A DNA stretch of 36,469 nt, from the NCBI GenBank assembly GCA_033549065.1, contig JAWSUE010000018.1, positions 1 to 36,469 on the forward strand, given 5' to 3'. Each line of letters starts with the position of its first letter. Position 1 is the first letter of the stretch. This document shows positions 32,388-36,469 of this stretch, one piece after another. This stretch comes from Bacillota bacterium. GTDB lineage: Bacteria > Bacillota > Dethiobacteria > DTU022. The position numbers and the translations under genes are program-made. The notes beneath the pieces are model-generated. The model was given only the letters and a program-made list of their open reading frames with translations. It had not been told where the DNA came from and did no database searches.

Positions 32388-33368
32388 ATGCCAACGATTG
32401 TTGAAGAGATCAGGCCTGATCTTTACCGTGCTGAAATTCCCTTGCCCCGCAATCCCCTGAAAGCAACAAACTCCTATATTATACGCAGCCCGGAGAGGAA
32501 CCTGGTGATTGACACCGGCATGAACAGGGAAGAGTGCAGGTCGGCATTGCTGAATGCCTTTGATCAACTCGGTATTGATCTTACTCGAACCGACTTTTTT
32601 GTAACCCACCTGCATGCTGATCATGTGGGATTGGCCGGAGAGATTTCGGATAAGAAAGCAACTATTTACTTTAACGAGCCCGATGCGGAAATTTTATTGC
32701 ATGATAACCTCTGGGCTCTGGTTTGCCGGCTAACCGGAAGGCATGGATTCCCCGCTGAGCTCGTTGATAAAGCTATCGACTCGCATCCCGGGCAGCGTTA
32801 CAGTCCAAAAAAAGAGATTAACTTTACCATGGTTGCTGAAGGAGATTTGATCAATTATGGTGATTATGAATTTTATTGTGTCCATACACCGGGTCATACC
32901 GACGGGCATACTTGTCTGTACGAGCCACGCAAAAAAATATTTTTTTCCGGAGATCATATTCTGGGTGATATAACTCCAAATATTTCCTCCTGGCTTGATG
33001 AAGACAATCCTCTGGAGAAGTATTTTATGAGTCTTCAAAAGGTTAGAGAGATGGATATTGATCTGGTCCTTCCAGGCCACCGTTCTTTGCTCCATGATTG
33101 CAAAAGCAGGATCGATCAGTTGATGGAACATCATCAGGAACGGTTGGTCGAAGTAATCGGAATTCTCAAAGCCTATGGCAAAAACAGCGCTTTTGAAGTA
33201 GCTTCAAAAATGACCTGGGAACTTGTAGCGGAATGCTGGGATGATTTTCCTCTTATGCAGAAGTGGTTTGCCACCGGTGAGGCTCTGGCTCACCTGCACT
33301 ACCTGGAGGGCGAGGGGAAAGTAGCCAGGGAAGAAATCGAAGGGATCCAGGTATTTGCCTTGAACTGA
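32388..33368 (+). CDS. Metallo-beta-lactamase-fold hydrolase
   Basis: 326 residues. Zn-binding motif THLHADHVG (about 73-81), then HTPGHTDGHTCLYEP, FFSGDHILGD and VLPGHRSLL: all five MBL motifs are in order. The C-terminal helical extension (about residues 235-326) resembles the winged-helix tail of LACTB2/glyoxalase II-like MBL proteins. Substrates in this group are thioesters, lactones or esters. Gaps of 25 nt before and 29 nt after indicate operon membership. It might hydrolyse a thioester or lactone intermediate; specificity is not shown. Confidence 0.88.
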   Translation: MPTIVEEIRPDLYRAEIPLPRNPLKATNSYIIRSPERNLVIDTGMNREECRSALLNAFDQLGIDLTRTDFFVTHLHADHVGLAGEISDKKATIYFNEPDAEILLHDNLWALVCRLTGRHGFPAELVDKAIDSHPGQRYSPKKEINFTMVAEGDLINYGDYEFYCVHTPGHTDGHTCLYEPRKKIFFSGDHILGDITPNISSWLDEDNPLEKYFMSLQKVREMDIDLVLPGHRSLLHDCKSRIDQLMEHHQERLVEVIGILKAYGKNSAFEVASKMTWELVAECWDDFPLMQKWFATGEALAHLHYLEGEGKVAREEIEGIQVFALN

Positions 33369-33385
33369 ACCGACTTATTAGAACT

Positions 33386-33400
33386 GGAGGGTTTATTATC
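33386..33400 (+). promoter_or_regulatory. Ribosome site implying an AUC/AUU start for glpK
   Basis: GGAGG at 33386-33390 is followed by GTTTATT and then ATC (33398-33400, spacing 7). ATT 33395 is at spacing 4. There is no ATG, GTG or TTG within the conserved N-terminal coding region. Confidence 0.7.
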
Positions 33401-34900
33401 GGCAGCTATATACTCTCGATAGATCAGGGAACCACCGGAACTACAGCTATCCTCTGGGACAGGGAAGGGACGGCAAGAGCAAGAACCAACCGTGAGCATA
33501 AGCAGTATTATCCACAACCCGGATGGGTCGAACATGATGTCGGTGAGATATGGGAAAATGTTTTAATGGTTACCGCAGATCTTTTGAAAGAGGCAGATGT
33601 TTCTCCGGTTGATATAAAGTCAGTCGGAATAACCAACCAGCGGGAGACGCTGGTTTTTTGGGATAAGCGCAGCGGTGAACCGCTCTATCGTGCTATCGTC
33701 TGGCAGTGCCGCAGAACAGCAGAACTCTGCAGCAGGCTTAAGGAAGAGGGATGCGAGGATATTATTCGCCGGAAAACAGGACTCCTTCTGGACCCGTATT
33801 TTTCTGGTTCAAAACTCCGCTGGGCATTTGAAAACATAGTAGATATTCAGCAGGCAGCAGAGAAAGGACACCTGGCCTGCGGAACAATCGACAGCTACCT
33901 GCTTTTTCGCCTGACCGGCGGGAGAGTTTTTGCCACAGATTATTCCAATGCCTCACGGACACTGCTCTTTAATATTCATTCTCTGCAGTGGGATGAAGAA
34001 CTGCTAGAGCTTTTCAAAACACCTTCCGAAGTTCTCCCGGAAGTTAAACCAAGCAGTTATCTTTTTGGAGTTACCGACAAAGCCGCCTTCTTTAATGTGG
34101 CTGTGCCCATCGGGGGAATCGCCGGTGATCAGCAGGCTGCGCTATTCGGACAGGCCTGTTTTATCCCGGGAATGAGCAAGAATACTTATGGTACAGGTTC
34201 ATTCTTGCTGATGAATACGGGAGAAAAGGCAGTGGCTTCGAAACAGGGTTTGCTGACAACAATCGCCTGGGGTTTAAACAATAAAGTGGAATACGCCCTC
34301 GAGGGCAGCATATTTATAACAGGCGCCGCTGTACAGTGGCTGCGGGATGGTCTGGGTGTGATTGCGAAGTCTTCAGACCTGGAAAAGCTGGCTGCGGAGG
34401 TTGAAGGTAATGAAGGCGTGTATCTGGTTCCGGCCTTTGCCGGATTGGGCGCTCCATACTGGGATCCCTATGCCCGGGGATTGCTGATCGGCATCACCGG
34501 CGGAACCTCAAGGGCACATCTGGCCCGGGCAGTTATGGAAGCTATGGCTTACCAGACCAGGGATGTGCTGGAAGTGATGCAGCGTGATGCTGAATTGCCA
34601 TTGAGAGAATTAAGGGTTGATGGCGGGGCCAGTGTAATGGATTTACTACTGCAATTTCAGGCAGACATAACCGGGATAACAGTCCGCAGGGCTGCGACAT
34701 ATGATACAACGGCATTGGGGGCGGCTTACCTGGCCGGTTTGTCAACGGGATTTTGGGAAAGTACTGAAGATTTATCCCGCTACTGGAAAGAAAGTGCGGT
34801 GTTTAACCCCCGAATGAATGTTGATCGACGTAACAAACTTTATAACGGCTGGCTGAAGGCGGCACAGCGATCACTCAACTGGGCGGATCGGGAACAATAG
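33398..34900 (+). CDS. glpK: Glycerol kinase
   Basis: Phosphorylates glycerol to sn-glycerol 3-phosphate with ATP. FGGY family, 500 residues when read from ATC 33398, which is the normal length. N-terminal ATP-binding strand YILSIDQGTTGTTAILWDRE; SVGITNQRETLVFWDK and IVWQCRRTAELC for glycerol binding; DYSNASRTLLFNI; TYGTGSFLLMNTG; and the C-terminal LRVDGGASVMD. The first ATG/GTG/TTG start (33566) would remove 56 residues including the phosphate-binding loop, so it cannot be right. The true start is therefore AUC 33398 or AUU 33395 behind a good GGAGG site. It is the last gene of the cluster. The convergent DUF502 gene ends 3 nt away with no visible terminator between. Confidence 0.93.
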   Translation: MGSYILSIDQGTTGTTAILWDREGTARARTNREHKQYYPQPGWVEHDVGEIWENVLMVTADLLKEADVSPVDIKSVGITNQRETLVFWDKRSGEPLYRAIVWQCRRTAELCSRLKEEGCEDIIRRKTGLLLDPYFSGSKLRWAFENIVDIQQAAEKGHLACGTIDSYLLFRLTGGRVFATDYSNASRTLLFNIHSLQWDEELLELFKTPSEVLPEVKPSSYLFGVTDKAAFFNVAVPIGGIAGDQQAALFGQACFIPGMSKNTYGTGSFLLMNTGEKAVASKQGLLTTIAWGLNNKVEYALEGSIFITGAAVQWLRDGLGVIAKSSDLEKLAAEVEGNEGVYLVPAFAGLGAPYWDPYARGLLIGITGGTSRAHLARAVMEAMAYQTRDVLEVMQRDAELPLRELRVDGGASVMDLLLQFQADITGITVRRAATYDTTALGAAYLAGLSTGFWESTEDLSRYWKESAVFNPRMNVDRRNKLYNGWLKAAQRSLNWADREQ

Positions 34901-34903
34901 AAC

Positions 34904-35536
34904 TTATTCTTTTTCAGGAACAGTTTCTTTTTTACCCGGTAGTTGTTTGCATTTGTTATCGTCCGGCGAGAAAAGGCCACCTGAAACGATCACCTTCAGG
35001 CCTTCTTCAACTGTCATCTCCAGTTCAATGACTTCCTGGCGAGGGGCAAGGATAAGCATGCCGGATGTTGGGTTCGGGGTGGTTGGGATAAATATATTTA
35101 AAGTTTCTTCATGCGTTTTATTCTGGATTTCGCCTTTAGAAGATCCGGTAACGAAACCGAGAACATACAGACCCTTGCGGGGATATTCTATAAGAACAAC
35201 CTTCTGAAAAGCATTTTTGCCCTGGACGGTAAAAGCGTCAATGATCTGTTTGGCGCTGGTGTATATGCCCTTGGCCAGGGGAAGGCGTTGAAGTATTCGA
35301 TCGCTGAAACTTATCAGGCGGCTGCCGATTATGTTGGAAGCAACGAAACCGATGAATAGGATAAGAATAATGCCGGCAGCAAAACCGATTCCAGGGATTC
35401 GGTAGTTAAAAAGCGCTTCAATCAAACCGCCGATCAGGTTGTCAAGAAAGGTAAAAACCAGGTAGAATACATAAATAGTAACTGCCAGTGGCAGTATAGT
35501 CAGCAGTCCGGTGGTAAAGATTGTTTTAAGTCTCAA
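34904..35536 (-). CDS. DUF502 integral membrane protein
   Basis: 210 residues. Two N-terminal transmembrane helices (FTTGLLTILPLAVTIYVFYL, GFAAGIILILFIGFVAS) flank the family motif region DNLIGGLIEALF. Then LPLAKGIYTSAKQIIDAF and VVLIEYPRKGLYVLGFVTG, both characteristic of DUF502. TTPNPTSGMLILAPRQEVIE and the SGG near the end also fit. The function of the family is unknown. Start TTG 35536 with GGGGG 7 nt upstream. Confidence 0.9.
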   Translation of the reverse strand: MRLKTIFTTGLLTILPLAVTIYVFYLVFTFLDNLIGGLIEALFNYRIPGIGFAAGIILILFIGFVASNIIGSRLISFSDRILQRLPLAKGIYTSAKQIIDAFTVQGKNAFQKVVLIEYPRKGLYVLGFVTGSSKGEIQNKTHEETLNIFIPTTPNPTSGMLILAPRQEVIELEMTVEEGLKVIVSGGLFSPDDNKCKQLPGKKETVPEKE

Positions 35537-35652
35537 GTATTGTCCCCCTTGTTTTTAAATAGCATCTCATATATTTTATCAGCAGGGCAGATTATTACAA
35601 GCAGAAAATTGGAATTTGCTAAAATACTCTTTTTTGAAAGGATTGAGGGCAT

Positions 35653-36201
35653 ATGCGGTCACCGGCTACAACCGCCTATAAAGCTATTATAATAATAATG
35701 CTGTTATTTGTTCTTATTCTTTTGATTAATGGATGCAGTCCAGATCTGCAAGATGCAGCTTCGGAAGAACCTGAAGACTCCGGGATTTCGGAATCGGAGG
35801 CGGTAATCCTGAATGGTGTCGAATTTACACTTGAACTGGCCCTAACCCCTGAACAAAGATCGACCGGGTTAATGTGGCGGGAGTCAATTGGAGAGAGTGA
35901 AGGCATGCTCTTTGTGTTTCCCGATGAAGAACCTTTTCCCACGGAGGTCAGTTTCTGGATGAAAAATTGCCTGGTGCCCATCGATGTGATTTTTATCAAC
36001 CGGAAGGGGATCATCACGGCAATACATGAAATGGAACCACCGTTACCCGGCACTCCCGACGAAGAACTTGCCACCTACCCGAGCCGCGGCCCGATTCAGT
36101 ATGCCATCGAAATTCGCGGCGGCATGGCAGCCGAACTCGGCCTCAGGGTTGGAAACGCAATCGAATTAAGAAAAGATTTCCTCCTGCCCCAAGCCAAATA
36201 A
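35653..36201 (+). CDS. DUF192 lipoprotein
   Basis: 182 residues. The signal peptide ends in the lipobox LINGC (Cys28). The rest is one DUF192 domain: LALTPEQRSTGLMWRESIGE, GMLFVFPDEEPFPTEVSFWM, KNCLVPIDVIFI and the C-terminal YAIEIRGGMAAELGLRVG. Small secreted proteins of this family have no established biochemical role. Ribosome site AAGGATTGAGGG before ATG 35653. It is divergent from the DUF502 gene across 116 nt. Confidence 0.9.
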   Translation: MRSPATTAYKAIIIIMLLFVLILLINGCSPDLQDAASEEPEDSGISESEAVILNGVEFTLELALTPEQRSTGLMWRESIGESEGMLFVFPDEEPFPTEVSFWMKNCLVPIDVIFINRKGIITAIHEMEPPLPGTPDEELATYPSRGPIQYAIEIRGGMAAELGLRVGNAIELRKDFLLPQAK

Positions 36202-36204
36202 CCG

Positions 36205-36409
36205 CACACGGGGACGGTTCTCCTGTGTTGTTATTTAGACCAGAGTCGGATCTATTTTCACTGATCTTTATATGTCTAATAATATTAACCCCATATCCTG
36301 TTATATCCGGCACTGTTATTTCATATGTATATGTTAATTAAGCGCAAGTGAAGGATGAAAATCGGCAGATTAGAAATAATAAATGACACAGGAGAACCGT
36401 CCCCGTGTG
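36205..36409. mobile_element. MITE/REP-type element with perfect 24-bp inverted ends
   Basis: The 24 bases at 36205-36228 (starting CACACGGGGACGGTTC) occur as an exact inverted copy at 36386-36409. The 157-bp interior is AT-rich and encodes nothing. Each end can also fold on itself (ACAC...GTGT with G-T pairs). Ends of this kind flank REP-associated IS200-like transposase genes in several clostridial genomes, as I recall; here no transposase remains, so it would be a non-autonomous or deleted copy. It starts 3 nt after the DUF192 stop codon and ends 24 nt before the tRNA-Gln. Confidence 0.75.
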
Positions 36410-36433
36410 TTGTTTTTGAAATGGGTATAGAAA

Positions 36434-36469
36434 TGGCTGGGGCGGTAGGATTCGAACCTACGCATGCGG
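36434..36469 (-). tRNA. tRNA-Gln, 3' part, cut by the window edge
   Basis: On the minus strand the last 36 bases give the T arm GTAGG-TTCGAAT-CCTAC, the acceptor 3' strand CGCCCCA, discriminator G and an encoded CCA. The acceptor CGCCCCAG and the preceding CGCATGCG fit bacterial tRNA-Gln, whose 5' end would be TGGGGCG beyond the window. The anticodon is outside the window, so the identity is inferred from the acceptor end. Confidence 0.8.

Noticed and set aside
1-36469. CRISPR array or toxin-antitoxin/defence system
   Set aside because: No regularly spaced repeats were seen. The only defence-type trace is the HsdM fragment at 846-1030.

Overview
The window looks like the chromosome of an anaerobic, Gram-positive-type bacterium (Bacillota, Clostridia-like). 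This is inferred from strong purine-rich Shine-Dalgarno sites, frequent TTG/GTG starts, sigma-A type promoters, a corrinoid/MttB-type methyltransferase pair, a dockerin-bearing protease, an Isf-type iron-sulfur flavoprotein and several lipoproteins. The species cannot be told from the sequence alone.

Region 1 (1-9122) is a decaying integrated island. Its left end carries a tyrosine integrase pseudogene that has lost its core-binding domain and has a stop codon exactly where the second catalytic arginine should be. Its right end is the 3' part of a tRNA-Arg(UCU) gene followed by the tRNA's terminator. Between them lie fragments of a type I methylase (HsdM), two flavoprotein disulfide reductases, a GH130-like protein, a flavodoxin, a secreted protein and a glycosyltransferase. 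A few genes remain intact: a HAD phosphatase, ribose-5-phosphate isomerase A, an Isf-type flavoprotein and an aminotransferase.

Region 2 (9123-18984) is ordinary accessory and housekeeping DNA. It holds a small secreted protein, a GH13 alpha-glucosidase, a geranylgeranyl-reductase-family flavoprotein, a universal stress protein, an MFS transporter, a secreted V8-like protease with a C-terminal dockerin, a sodium:solute symporter with its small membrane partner, and two acidic lipoproteins.

Region 3 (19218-34900) is the most interesting part: a 15.7 kb co-directional, tightly packed cluster. In order it encodes a corrinoid protein, a non-pyrrolysine MttB-family methyltransferase, a complete Opp/Dpp-type ABC importer, a 1050-residue gingipain-like (clan CD) cysteine peptidase homologue without a clear signal peptide, a C45 acyltransferase/amidohydrolase, an M20 amidohydrolase, a metallo-beta-lactamase-fold hydrolase and glycerol kinase. 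My inference is that it imports an amide- or peptide-linked compound, cleaves it in the cytoplasm, and passes a methylated amine fragment to a corrinoid-dependent demethylase. The substrate is unknown.

Region 4 (34904-36469) has a DUF502 membrane protein, a DUF192 lipoprotein, a MITE/REP-like element with perfect 24-bp inverted ends, and the 3' part of a tRNA-Gln gene cut by the window edge.

A theme across the window is that three intact genes (glycerol kinase, the MFS transporter and the GH13 enzyme) have good ribosome binding sites but no ATG, GTG or TTG at proper spacing. They appear to start at AUC/AUU/AUA/CUG codons.
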